Shown: positions 1-7,902 of the stretch, piece after piece
Position numbering within the stretch: the stretch's first letter is position 1
Layout of the letters: every line of letters starts with the position of its first letter
Assembly: GCA_013213915.1 (NCBI GenBank)
Contig: JABSRK010000025.1
Coordinates: 9,866 to 19,016, forward strand
DNA: 9,151 nt
From: Planctomycetota bacterium
GTDB taxonomy: Bacteria; Planctomycetota; GCA-002687715
Direction: 5' to 3'
Notes under the pieces: generated by a model
Seen by the model: the letters and a program-made list of their open reading frames with translations, nothing else
What the model was told of the DNA's origin: nothing
Databases searched by the model: none
Made by a program: the position numbers and the translations under genes

Positions 1-2878
1 GGTGCTTGGCCCGCGTCTGCGGAGTCCTGGCGCCGGACGCTGGCTGGCCTGTCTTGTAGTCGGTGCAGACGACCACTCCGTCTTCGGTTGCATCAACCCG
101 GTCGGCCTTGAAGTGCACCGTTTCGGTCCGGTCGCCCACCTCGATGCACGTGGACCCCAGCAACTCCACACCGAGAACGGCGACCGGCTTGCCCGCCCAG
201 TCGAAGTGCAGCGCTCGCTCCACGTGTGGCTTGCAGATCCGAGCCAGCACCGTGTGCAGGCCCGGCAGATGGAGGCCGTCTTCCTTGGCGTGTTTACGAA
301 CCGCTTCGCCGAGCGCCCGTACGACGGCCTCCTTGTCCGGCCTCTCCACGTCGATGGCGCCTTGGCTGATGGCCTCCGCGATGGTCTTGGTACCGGCGTT
401 CGGCAGCGCCGCGGCGATCAGATGTTCGAGGGTCCCGTGGACCACGATGCCGATCAGGCGGCGGGAGAACTCCGGGGGCGCCGCCAGGGGATCGGGCGGG
501 CGCTCCAGGTTCAGGTCCCGAGACAGGAACAGACGCCATGGGCAGCGCGCCATGCCTTCGAGCGTCGTCACGTAAAGGTCGTTGTTGCGCGGATCATCGG
601 CGCCGGGGCGAACCCGGCCGATGGAGCCGAACCAGGGGGACGGCCCAGCGTAGATCGCGCGTCCCTCGGGCGTGCCACGGTCCGGGTCCACCGCTGCGAG
701 CACGCGCAGGCGCGCGTCGGCCAGCGCGTCTACGCCGGGACCTGGCAGCGCGAGATCCATGTCGCTTGAAAGACAATGTAGCGCGCTCGCTTCTCGAAGT
801 GCCAGCGGCAGCACCTCACGGAAGTGCGCCCGCGGTGTCGAGAGCGCCGCGGCCAGCGCGGCGTCGCGCGCCGTGCCGGGGCTCTCCTTGGCGGCCTGCA
901 CGATGTCACGCGCCACGTTGGTGGCCGTGATGCCGCCAACGTGGAGCATGCGTTCGATGAACGGGGAGGCTGCCAGTTCCCGTCCTTCCTCGTCGGAGCG
1001 TTGCCACGACAGGGTCACCTTGTCGGCCGCACCGAGCAGCGATGCGAACAAGACCCGTTCTTCGTCGTGGGAGAGGTCGGCGGTCGCCAGTTCAGGAAGG
1101 ACGGCCTGCAGTCGGGAGCGTTGGCGGTCCGGGAGCAACGGGTCCTCGGATGCGGCACGCGGAAAGACGTTGCGTTCGAGTCCGAGCAGGAACAAATGAT
1201 CGAACGTGAGCCCACGGGCATGGGCAACGTCCATTACCGCGACGCCCCCGCCGCTGCCTCCCATAGGCGTCGATCCTCGCTGGAGCAAAAGGCCCAGCAA
1301 GAGGCGGAACTCGTCAGCGGCGCTCTCGAACGAGGGGTCGTAGTCGAGGATTTCATCCAGCGCTTCCTGCCAGCGCGTTGCGACGGCGTCGCTGGGGTCC
1401 ACGCCGTCCCCTCTATCCAGGCACAGGAGTTGAGCCAGCTCGCGGGCTTTCCCGGCGTGCACCTCGAGTGGTGCTCGGGACGGCCAGTCGGCGAGCAGTC
1501 GATGGGTCGCCCGTAAACTCGTGAGGGTCTGTTCCAGCTCGGTTCGTTGGATGAGCCGGCGCTCGTTGCGGACGCGGCGCGTTCGCTCGGGTGTTTCATC
1601 TTCGTCTTCGGGATTTTTCTCGTCGTCCATGCGCAGGCCCCGACGCGCGGGAAGGGCCAGGGTGTCACGGGTACGGAAGAAGGTGTCCAGGTCGAGGTCC
1701 GTCACGTGGCTCAAACGTGTGCAGCCGATGACGCGGAAGGCCAGACGGATGTCCGAGCCGCGCGCGCGACCGTGTTGGGCGTCGAGCCACCGGTCGATGA
1801 GAGACCGGTCTCTTGTGCGGAGCAACTCGAGGATCGCATCGATCTGGCGGTGTGACGGAGACCACGAAGGAGGGAGGGTGCCCCCGCTGAACGGGATCGC
1901 CCGTTCTCGCAAGCGCCGCCGCAACGCCGCCGTGTGGCGATCGAGGTGGCGGGCGACGATGGCGATGCCCTCGGGGGGCGTACCGTCGTCGATCAGTGCG
2001 CGGACGCGGTGGGCGACCTCGCGGGCTTCCGCATCGGCGCCGGAAGTGGTGAACGCGTCATGGGGCGGTGGGTGAAGATGATCTTCCGCGGGTGCATCGT
2101 TCCCGCTCGCGTCATGACCGAGCTGCCGGAGAAAGCGGTCCACGAAAGAGCAACCGGGTTCTTCGCGTGAGCTGTCGGCCGGATCGTACGGACGATTGAC
2201 ATAGATTTGGGCGTTCTCCAGGCGGAGCAGCGCTCGCAGGAACGACGTGGTCAGCCCGGGCGCATCGGCGAATCCATACACGCATACGGCTCGCGCGGGC
2301 AGCACGTCACCGCCCGCCTCTTCGAGCGCCATCGCGGCGGCCTGCATGGCGTCGGCGCGACGCCCGATGCCAAGGCGTTGCATGAGCACGTGGGTGTCCG
2401 CCGCAGCATCCACGACGGCGCGGGCCCGGGTATCCCACGCGGAAACGGTGTCCCGCGCGCTCGTCGCGTCACCGGCCAGCCCGGCCGACAGGAGGTCCCG
2501 GATGGAAGACGCCGCCACGCCGTACCCGTCGTCGAGACCGTCGAGTGCTTCCCGTAACGGTGCCCGTTCGCTGGCGGCGCGACGTGCCAGGATGTCGAAC
2601 AGAAGCCCTCCGCGCGGCACGGGCCGACCCGCGCGTCGCAGCACGTCCGCGGCTACGTGTCCTACGAGTTGGACCTGCACGCCGAGAACGGCGGAGCCGA
2701 ACCCCTGGGCGATGCGCACCTGGAGGTGGCGCCTCAAGGTGGCGGACGGTACGACCACCAGCACGGGGCGCTTAAGGAGCGAGGGGTCGTGGCCGATGAG
2801 CGTGCGGAGGTCTTGGAGCAGGCGCTGCTCCAGCGCCCGCCCGCTGCGAGCTCTGATGACGACACGGTTATCGGACAT
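1..2878 (-). CDS. AddB/RecB-like protein with C-terminal PD-(D/E)XK nuclease domain (3' end outside window)
   Basis: The minus-strand frame from the ATG at 2878 stays open to base 1, giving 959 residues with no stop. An in-frame TAG 18 bases upstream limits the start. The N-terminus (about residues 37-85) has a VVVPSATLRRHL segment typical of AddB-like helicase-nuclease subunits, but no Walker A GxGK(S/T) is visible. Residues 549-573 carry an ARGLTFDHLFLLGLE..VFP segment matching a late UvrD-type helicase motif. The nuclease domain starts near 770: C779 in ARCPWRLFL is where AddB proteins have the first iron-sulphur cysteine, then H814 (VVHGTLE), probable E905, D926 (KADRVD) and D940-Y-K942-T-G. 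These are the RecB-family catalytic positions. In the family these proteins process DNA double-strand ends with a UvrD-like AddA partner. The expected distal Cys cluster would lie beyond base 1. The sigma-factor gene lies 82 bases upstream. The AddB-like fold is confident. Whether it is a true AddB or a stand-alone RecB-family nuclease is open. Confidence 0.88.
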   Translation of the reverse strand, partial: MSDNRVVIRARSGRALEQRLLQDLRTLIGHDPSLLKRPVLVVVPSATLRRHLQVRIAQGFGSAVLGVQVQLVGHVAADVLRRAGRPVPRGGLLFDILARRAASERAPLREALDGLDDGYGVAASSIRDLLSAGLAGDATSARDTVSAWDTRARAVVDAAADTHVLMQRLGIGRRADAMQAAAMALEEAGGDVLPARAVCVYGFADAPGLTTSFLRALLRLENAQIYVNRPYDPADSSREEPGCSFVDRFLRQLGHDASGNDAPAEDHLHPPPHDAFTTSGADAEAREVAHRVRALIDDGTPPEGIAIVARHLDRHTAALRRRLRERAIPFSGGTLPPSWSPSHRQIDAILELLRTRDRSLIDRWLDAQHGRARGSDIRLAFRVIGCTRLSHVTDLDLDTFFRTRDTLALPARRGLRMDDEKNPEDEDETPERTRRVRNERRLIQRTELEQTLTSLRATHRLLADWPSRAPLEVHAGKARELAQLLCLDRGDGVDPSDAVATRWQEALDEILDYDPSFESAADEFRLLLGLLLQRGSTPMGGSGGGVAVMDVAHARGLTFDHLFLLGLERNVFPRAASEDPLLPDRQRSRLQAVLPELATADLSHDEERVLFASLLGAADKVTLSWQRSDEEGRELAASPFIERMLHVGGITATNVARDIVQAAKESPGTARDAALAAALSTPRAHFREVLPLALREASALHCLSSDMDLALPGPGVDALADARLRVLAAVDPDRGTPEGRAIYAGPSPWFGSIGRVRPGADDPRNNDLYVTTLEGMARCPWRLFLSRDLNLERPPDPLAAPPEFSRRLIGIVVHGTLEHLIAAALPNAGTKTIAEAISQGAIDVERPDKEAVVRALGEAVRKHAKEDGLHLPGLHTVLARICKPHVERALHFDWAGKPVAVLGVELLGSTCIEVGDRTETVHFKADRVDATEDGVVVCTDYKTGQPASGARTPQTRAKH

Positions 2879-2960
2879 GGATGGCCGATCAACCTACCAC
2901 CGCACGCCGACTGTCGTCGCTGGCCTTGTCCGGGTATGTGCGCTTACGCGAAGCGTCCGC

Positions 2961-4142
2961 TCAGTCGAGGGAGAGCTCGTGGAGCCGACTTCCGTCGGGC
3001 CCATCGCGCAAGTTCTCGAACGCCTGCTTCTGTAGTTGGCGGATACGCTCCGCCGAGATCCCGAGCAAGTTGCCGATCTCGGTCAGCGTGTGCGTGCGCG
3101 CGCCGTCGATCCCGAATCGTAAACGGAGGATGAGCCGTTGCCGATCCGGAAGGGAGGAGAGGGACAGACGGACAAAGGAGTCCGAGTCCCGGCCCTGTGG
3201 CGCGCGCTCGGGCGATGGGCTTTTCCGGTCAGCGATGACCTGGGAGAGTTCGGTTTCGTCATCGACGCTGTGGTCGAGACTCAGGATCGGCCGACCCACC
3301 GAGGGGTTGGTGAGCGCTCCCGCGGCGGCCCTGCGCTTCGTTCCCGGTTCGTTGCCGGCCGCCGCCTTCTCCTTCTCCAGCTTCCGCAGCGCCTGAGTCA
3401 GGCTCACGGGCAGCCGGATGGTCCGGCTCTTGTTCTCGAGTGCGCGCAAGATGCTCTGGCGAATCCAGAGGTACGCGTAGGTGGAGAAGCGAACGCCGAA
3501 GCGGGGGCTGAATGACTCGGTCGAGCGGATGAGCCCGAGGTTGCCCTCCTGGATGAGCTCCGCGTAGGGAAGGGGGCCGGGCACGAAGTTGTGCGCCAGT
3601 TTCATGACGAGGCGCAGGTTCTTTTCGATCAGCGGAGTTCGCGTATCGAGGAACTTCCGCCGGGCGCGTCGGATCTTGGCCTTCGTCCGGCTGTTGGCGG
3701 TCTCGAGCGTCGTCAGCCGATAGCGCTCGAACGGCGCCGGGCGGAAGCCGACGAACATCACACACCTCACGAGGCGGCGGGCCACCTTCTTGCCGCGGAA
3801 CGGGCGTTTCGGGTTGCGAGCGATCTGCCTGACAAAGATGCGATGCAGCCTCCCCGCGAAGAAGGTCGGGCCGCTGGACTCGTCGGAGGGCTTGGGCGGT
3901 CCCGGGATCAACGACAACGCAGACATCTCGCCCCGCTTCCACGCTTCCAGGTCATCCCAGATCGCCCGAAGGGCGGGCTCCGCCTCGAGAAAGGACGCGA
4001 GCCAGTTGTCTCGTGCGGCGACGAGCTTTGCCAGGAGGGTCTTTTCCTCAGGGGGAGTGAGGAGGCGGTGGCTCCGGGCTTCTCGCATGTAGAGCTCAAG
4101 CGGGTCTGCCGGCAGGGGCAGAGTCTTCTGATTGACCTTCAT
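2961..4142 (-). CDS. Sigma-70 family RNA polymerase sigma factor, primary/group-2-like with atypical insert
   Basis: A 393-residue protein that would direct RNA polymerase to promoters. Region 1.2 is at about residues 12-42 (DPLELYMREA...LLTPPEE), region 2 at about 172-245 (NLRLVMKLAHNF, ELIQEGNLGLIRS, FSTYAYLWIRQSILRAL, SRTIRLPVSL) and region 4 at about 326-380, with the 4.2 helix-turn-helix TLTEIGNLLGISAERIRQLQ at 352-371. Region 1.1 is absent. About 130 residues between regions 1.2 and 2 form a basic, non-recognisable segment. After RTIRLPVSL the usual region 3 helix-turn-helix is replaced by a short Ala/Lys/Gly-rich stretch (about 255-280). A region 3.2-like DHSVDDETELSQVIAD follows at about 290-305. 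The ATG at 4142 is supported by a GAGGG Shine-Dalgarno sequence. The RpoD/SigA-like sequence argues against an ECF factor. It could be a secondary sigma factor rather than the housekeeping one. The nuclease gene follows 82 bases downstream. Confidence 0.95.
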   Translation of the reverse strand: MKVNQKTLPLPADPLELYMREARSHRLLTPPEEKTLLAKLVAARDNWLASFLEAEPALRAIWDDLEAWKRGEMSALSLIPGPPKPSDESSGPTFFAGRLHRIFVRQIARNPKRPFRGKKVARRLVRCVMFVGFRPAPFERYRLTTLETANSRTKAKIRRARRKFLDTRTPLIEKNLRLVMKLAHNFVPGPLPYAELIQEGNLGLIRSTESFSPRFGVRFSTYAYLWIRQSILRALENKSRTIRLPVSLTQALRKLEKEKAAAGNEPGTKRRAAAGALTNPSVGRPILSLDHSVDDETELSQVIADRKSPSPERAPQGRDSDSFVRLSLSSLPDRQRLILRLRFGIDGARTHTLTEIGNLLGISAERIRQLQKQAFENLRDGPDGSRLHELSLD

Positions 4143-4153
4143 TTCAGGCGTGT

Positions 4154-4158
4154 CCCTC
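4154..4158 (-). promoter_or_regulatory. Ribosome binding site of the sigma-factor gene
   Basis: On the minus strand the sequence reads GAGGG, 11 bases before the ATG at 4142. It is a reasonable Shine-Dalgarno match at slightly long spacing and supports the chosen start. Confidence 0.5.
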
Positions 4159-4410
4159 GGGGGCCGGCGTGGAGGGGCGTGCCGCCCGGCCCTGTCGCGG
4201 AGTTTCCCCGCTCCTCTCTATAAACGTGCTCGTTTGCGGATTACTTCGTTTCGTTCCCCGATTCGGTTCACCACTTCTCCCGCGTCCGTCGCCGAAACTC
4301 CGGGAGACATGGCGGCAGTCCTCACTCCCACGTGGGGCCAGAAGATCTCCGTTATTCCCCCAAACCATTGGTATAAAACAGGTTGTGGAATCTCCCCGGA
4401 GGCGCCGCCT

Positions 4411-4439
4411 GCAGCGACTGGCGAGGAGCGGATCGCTGC
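4411..4439. repeat. Inverted repeat just downstream of the kynA stop codon
   Basis: GCAGCGA (4411-4417) and TCGCTGC (4433-4439) form a perfect 7-bp stem with a 15-base loop. It begins 7 bases after the kynA stop on the minus strand. It could be a 3'-end structure or transcript-stabilising hairpin. The long loop and the absence of a U-tract on either side mean it is not a standard intrinsic terminator. Confidence 0.4.
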
Positions 4440-4446
4440 GCCGGCC

Positions 4447-5553
4447 CTATTCTTCGAACCGGAAGTGGAGCAGCTTGTCGTCCGGCAGGGGCGGGACCCG
4501 GTCCGACGCGAGCAGGAAGTTCCGGGCCTCCAGGAGGTCGCCGAAGATGCGGTAGCGGGTCGTCGTTCGGTCGAGGTAGACGACCCCCGGGCTGCCGCCA
4601 GAGCCCGTACGTGTTCCGATCATGCGTTCCACCATGCGTGCGTGACGGAAGCGGAAGATGCGAAAGCCCTGTTCGAATTCGATGAGCGCGTCCACGAGCG
4701 CGGACGGCCAGCCAAGCAGCGGCTCGGCGCGGTAGGACGCGATGAACAGGAACGCCTGGTGGGCGCGGTTCTGCGTGTCGTCGCCTCCGGTGAGATAGCG
4801 CCGCGCGTCGGCGAGCTGCTCTTCAAACCGCACGCGAGCCGCTCGGCGTTGTGAGTCGGCGAGGTTTGGGTTGGCTTCCTGGTGCGCGACCTGTTCATCG
4901 ACGTATACGTGAAAGGACGTGAGAAACGCATCCGAGAAGTCGGGAAAGATGCGATCGATGGGTGTGCGCGAGAGCCAGTCGAACAACGCGTCCTTGAGGG
5001 ATACCTCGCTGCGACGGTGTTCGAGGATGCTGCGTTCGGTCGGGCTGAGCTTCGATTCGTACGGTACGCCCTCGAAGTCCACGCGCAGGTCCTCGGGTAG
5101 CCCGGCGAGGATCTCGAGTTCGCGAAATTGCGTCGACTGAAAACCGGACGACGGGATCAGCAGGTCGCGGAACGCGAGAAACGACGTGGGGTTCATGGTC
5201 TCCATCGCCCGGAATCCCTCCGTGGCGATGCGGAACACCTCGTTGACGCGGCTGATCGCCGCGACGACGTTCGGGACATCTTCCTCGGCGACGTGGGCGC
5301 GTTCTTTCCCCACGTGCCCCAGCAGGTCGCGCGCGTGCCCCAGCTCGTGCAGGATCAGCTTGAACCACAGTTCGAAGACCTGGTGAACGACGATGAACAG
5401 CATCTCGTCGTGGTGTGCGTGCTCCCGTGTCCTGGTCGATGGACGATCGTCCGCCTTGAGCTTGTCGAAGTCGGGCGGAGCCTGTGCCGAGAGGAGCGTG
5501 CCTAGACGGAGGTACGCGCCGTAACTCGGGCTGAATCGGTCCTGTTCGGACAT
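4447..5553 (-). CDS. kynA: Tryptophan 2,3-dioxygenase
   Basis: A 368-residue haem dioxygenase that opens the indole ring of L-tryptophan with O2 to give N-formylkynurenine, the first step of the cytosolic kynurenine pathway. Family signatures are intact: DEMLFIVVHQVFELWFKLIL (49-68), with H57 at the substrate-contacting distal His position; GFQSTQFRELE (137-147), with R144 at the carboxylate-binding Arg position; FRFRHARMVERMIG (300-313), with H304 as the expected haem ligand; and GSGGSPG (317-323) followed by VVYLDRT. It is longer than the compact Xanthomonas-type enzyme (about 300 residues), the extra length lying mainly in the middle (about 150-260). The ATG at 5553 lies 7 bases after the TAA of the upstream peptidase gene. 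No Shine-Dalgarno is visible, so translation may depend on coupling. No kynureninase or formamidase gene lies within the window. Confidence 0.96.
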   Translation of the reverse strand: MSEQDRFSPSYGAYLRLGTLLSAQAPPDFDKLKADDRPSTRTREHAHHDEMLFIVVHQVFELWFKLILHELGHARDLLGHVGKERAHVAEEDVPNVVAAISRVNEVFRIATEGFRAMETMNPTSFLAFRDLLIPSSGFQSTQFRELEILAGLPEDLRVDFEGVPYESKLSPTERSILEHRRSEVSLKDALFDWLSRTPIDRIFPDFSDAFLTSFHVYVDEQVAHQEANPNLADSQRRAARVRFEEQLADARRYLTGGDDTQNRAHQAFLFIASYRAEPLLGWPSALVDALIEFEQGFRIFRFRHARMVERMIGTRTGSGGSPGVVYLDRTTTRYRIFGDLLEARNFLLASDRVPPLPDDKLLHFRFEE

Positions 5554-5560
5554 GCGCTCG

Positions 5561-7855
5561 TTATAGCAGCAACGCGTTCAGAAGCAGCCGGAACGTGCTC
5601 CACGTCTGGCAGCGGAATTGGGGGGAGAACGCGAACAGGACGACCTTGCCCTGGCCGACTTCGCAGACCGCGGCGGCGGCTTTCCCGTGCAACACTTCCG
5701 CGCCTTCCGCGAAGCCGCCGGCGACCAGATTTTCGTCGACGTAGCGCACGGGGAAGGACACCTTCACGTCGGTGTCCCCGGGCTTCAGGCCGAATGGCCG
5801 CGCCTGACGAAGGAAGATAGGGGTGACCGTGTTGCATCCGACCCCGAGGGGGTGCTTCGTGTCCACGAGGGCGCGCACGACCGAACCCGGGATGTAGGTT
5901 CGTGAGGCCCGGGGCTGATCGCCGTCACCCCGTCGCCGGCGCCCGCCGCCGCGCCCTACCCGCTCGACCGGCAGGTCGAACATCTGCAGGGCCAGCGCGG
6001 ACGAGGCGTTCATGCACACCATCGTCCCTCCTGCGCCGACAAACTCCTTGAGCGCTGCTCGCCCCTCCAGGCCGAGTCCGCCCTTGTAGGAGTCCGGCAA
6101 CCTCCGGTCGCGGGGACCACCGGTCAGGCTGCGCCCATCCACGCTCGCGAACAGGATGACATCGACCCGGTCCTTCAGCTTCCCGGCTCGTACGTCCGCG
6201 GGTCGCAGTGGCGTGAACGGGATCTTGAACATGTCGAACCAGAACCGCGTCCAGCCCTCATCCATGGATGCGGTCCAGGACCAGTAGACGCCGATCCGTT
6301 TCTTGCCGGTCTTGAGCTTGCGGATGACGATCCGCTCATCACGGTCCTCCTTGATCGGGATCTCCAATCGCCCCAGATCGACAGGCTCGCACTCCGGTAG
6401 TTCTCCGTCCTCGATCTTGCTCAGTTGGAAGTCCATGAGTAGCGGCAACGAGTGGCAGGTCATGTCGTAGGGGCGGCGGATCGGAGCGCCGGGCCGCGGG
6501 CGGATCACCGGGTAGGGGGAGTTCTCGAGGAGCGCACACGCGAAGCCGAAGCACGGCTGGCCGTTCTTGATCACGAGTCCACCCGGGGGATCGTTGGTGA
6601 CGCAGACCTCGACGCCTCCGAGGGTGAGCAGGTCGATCAGCTTCCTGGTCATCAGTGTGCGTCCGTTGGGCGGGATCACGTACGCCTTCGGTCCGTACTT
6701 ACCGTCGCAGTAGTCGCGGTGGATCTGCAGGAAGTTCTTCAGCCACGTCTCTCGTTCATCACTTCCGTGCTTGATCGCCAGCAGGGCGCCACGGCTCGTG
6801 TAGCGGACGATGTCCGATAGCGCCCATCGCCCACCCTTCCACGGCGACGGGTTGTCCTCGGAGACCGTGCCCGCGTCACCGCGCGGTGGGCGCACCCGCT
6901 CATTGGGATCCGCGAGCCGTGCGCTTGCGACCTCCGTCAGGATGCGGACGCCGCCGTGATAGTGCTGAAACGCCCGCGCGGGGGTCCAAGCGTCGAAACC
7001 GCGATTGCACCAGACGCCGTGGTTGCCCTCGGCCGCCATTCCCTTGAGCACGCTACGTCCGAGGTTCGTGAGTCCTTCTCGCAGGAGTGGGTGGACGTAC
7101 GGCTCGTACGGCTCCTGGTATGGGGGCACGAACATCCGCGCGCCGCTGCCGCCCATCTGGTGCTGGTCGATGACGATCTGCGGGCGCCACCGCATGTGCC
7201 CGGTCTCGACGCTGACCCGCGACTCCTTTTGGGTCAGCATGAACCAGTCGCGGTTGTTGTCGTGGCCGACGTACTTGTGGTACAGGACCGGCAGCCCGAC
7301 GCCGCGGCGTTCCTTGTCGTCCTTGAACTTGCGCCACCAGGCGACGACGGTCGCGTAGCCGTCCGGATTGTGACAGGGGGTCAGCACGATGACCACGTCG
7401 TCGAGCACCTTGGTCCACGCGGGGTCCTTGGTCGTCGCGAGGAAGTGGGCCGTGACCATCCCCGCCTGTGCGGGGCCGACCTCCGTCGAGTGGATCGACT
7501 CGTTCAGCAGGACGATGGTCTTGCCACGCTTGACGATCGCGGCGGCATCCTCGTCGGAGAGCTTCCGTGGGTCGGCGAGTCTCAGGTTATCCCTTCGGAT
7601 CTCGTCGACGCGGGCCAGGTTCTCGGGGGCGCTGATCAACACGCTGACGAAGTCCCGGTCCTCGGTGGTCTTGCCCACGACCTCGTACGACACCCGATCG
7701 GAGGCGTCGGCGAGCTGCCGCATATACCCGAGGATGTCGGCATAGTTCGCCAGGCGTCCATCGTCCCCGGGGGAGAATCCGAGGACATCCTCAGGCGCGG
7801 GGATCTGGGCTGGCAGGGCTGCGGCGACCGCGAGGACGAGGATCAGGCGTTTCAT
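5561..7855 (-). CDS. Secreted M14-family zinc carboxypeptidase-like protein
   Basis: A 764-residue protein. Residues 1-17 (MKRLILVLAVAAALPAQ) look like a Sec signal peptide, so it acts outside the cytoplasm. The M14 metallopeptidase domain (about 30-320) shows HSTE (H122, E125) and the third zinc ligand H232 in DQHQMGG. It also has NPDGY (163-167), N201-R202 in HDNNRDWF as the expected substrate-carboxylate contact, and E308 in ILTEVAS as the likely general base. All expected catalytic residues are present. The C-terminal part (about 515-764) resembles the amidotransferase-like/beta-sandwich tail common in large bacterial M14 proteins: IGVYWSWTASMDEG, then LKEFVGAGGTMVCMN, then a terminal GQGKVVLFAFSPQFR. 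A Gly/Arg-rich loop lies at 634-650. The ATG at 7855 has a good Shine-Dalgarno. The kynA gene follows after 7 bases, suggesting an operon that degrades peptides and then tryptophan. The exact substrate cannot be told. Confidence 0.93.
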   Translation of the reverse strand: MKRLILVLAVAAALPAQIPAPEDVLGFSPGDDGRLANYADILGYMRQLADASDRVSYEVVGKTTEDRDFVSVLISAPENLARVDEIRRDNLRLADPRKLSDEDAAAIVKRGKTIVLLNESIHSTEVGPAQAGMVTAHFLATTKDPAWTKVLDDVVIVLTPCHNPDGYATVVAWWRKFKDDKERRGVGLPVLYHKYVGHDNNRDWFMLTQKESRVSVETGHMRWRPQIVIDQHQMGGSGARMFVPPYQEPYEPYVHPLLREGLTNLGRSVLKGMAAEGNHGVWCNRGFDAWTPARAFQHYHGGVRILTEVASARLADPNERVRPPRGDAGTVSEDNPSPWKGGRWALSDIVRYTSRGALLAIKHGSDERETWLKNFLQIHRDYCDGKYGPKAYVIPPNGRTLMTRKLIDLLTLGGVEVCVTNDPPGGLVIKNGQPCFGFACALLENSPYPVIRPRPGAPIRRPYDMTCHSLPLLMDFQLSKIEDGELPECEPVDLGRLEIPIKEDRDERIVIRKLKTGKKRIGVYWSWTASMDEGWTRFWFDMFKIPFTPLRPADVRAGKLKDRVDVILFASVDGRSLTGGPRDRRLPDSYKGGLGLEGRAALKEFVGAGGTMVCMNASSALALQMFDLPVERVGRGGGRRRRGDGDQPRASRTYIPGSVVRALVDTKHPLGVGCNTVTPIFLRQARPFGLKPGDTDVKVSFPVRYVDENLVAGGFAEGAEVLHGKAAAAVCEVGQGKVVLFAFSPQFRCQTWSTFRLLLNALLL

Positions 7856-7863
7856 GCGTGGAT

Positions 7864-7869
7864 CTCTCC
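7864..7869 (-). promoter_or_regulatory. Ribosome binding site of the M14 peptidase gene
   Basis: The minus strand reads GGAGAG, 8 bases before the ATG at 7855. This is a good Shine-Dalgarno match at near-ideal spacing and fixes the start in front of the signal peptide. Confidence 0.7.
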
Positions 7870-7889
7870 GGTGGTTGAACCCTGGACTC

Positions 7890-7895
7890 TACAAT
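7890..7895 (+). promoter_or_regulatory. -10-like element placed for a leaderless plus-strand transcript
   Basis: TACAAT matches the sigma-70 -10 consensus at five of six bases. It ends exactly 7 bases before the ATG at 7903, and no Shine-Dalgarno lies between (CATCGCC). Transcription starting about 7 bases after the -10 would begin on or next to the start codon. No -35 is seen at normal spacing; TTGAAC at 7875-7880 is only 9 bases away. A weaker minus-strand TAGAGT (7886-7891) overlaps it and could serve the peptidase gene. Confidence 0.4.
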
Positions 7896-7902
7896 CATCG
7901 CC

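Larger units (their letters stand above)
4143..4446. other. 304-base intergenic spacer between kynA and the sigma-factor gene
   Basis: No recognisable gene lies here. Third-position composition in any short open frame is much less GC-rich than in the flanking genes, and there are AT-richer patches at about 4215-4260 and 4351-4390. It should contain the 3' end of the kynA transcript and the promoter of the sigma-factor gene. The best minus-strand -10-like string is TATAGA (4217-4222), which would give a leader of roughly 70 bases, but no matching -35 is present. A plus-strand TATAAA at 4372-4377 has neither a -35 nor a downstream plus-strand gene. No promoter is called with confidence. Confidence 0.6.

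Noticed and set aside
2..930. Plus-strand open frames of 130-255 residues opposite the nuclease gene
   Set aside because: They are antisense to the PD-(D/E)XK domain with its DYKTG and VVHGTLE motifs. Their compositions are Arg/Ala/Ser-rich and no domain is seen.
2941..2955. Short hairpin CGCTT-ACGCG-AAGCG after the sigma-factor stop as a terminator
   Set aside because: It has only five base pairs and no U-tract, which is not enough for an intrinsic terminator.
4144..4368. 74-codon minus-strand frame whose TGA ends one base before the sigma-factor ATG
   Set aside because: The spacing would suit a leader peptide, but its third positions are only about half G/C, unlike its neighbours. It has no Shine-Dalgarno and no recognisable sequence.
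4372..4377. TATAAA as a plus-strand promoter
   Set aside because: There is no -35 at acceptable spacing and no plus-strand gene downstream, so it is probably a chance match in an AT-richer patch.
4132..4854. 240-residue plus-strand frame across the spacer and kynA 3' end
   Set aside because: It is antisense to the conserved C-terminal half of tryptophan dioxygenase, including the haem-ligand motif. No domain is recognisable.
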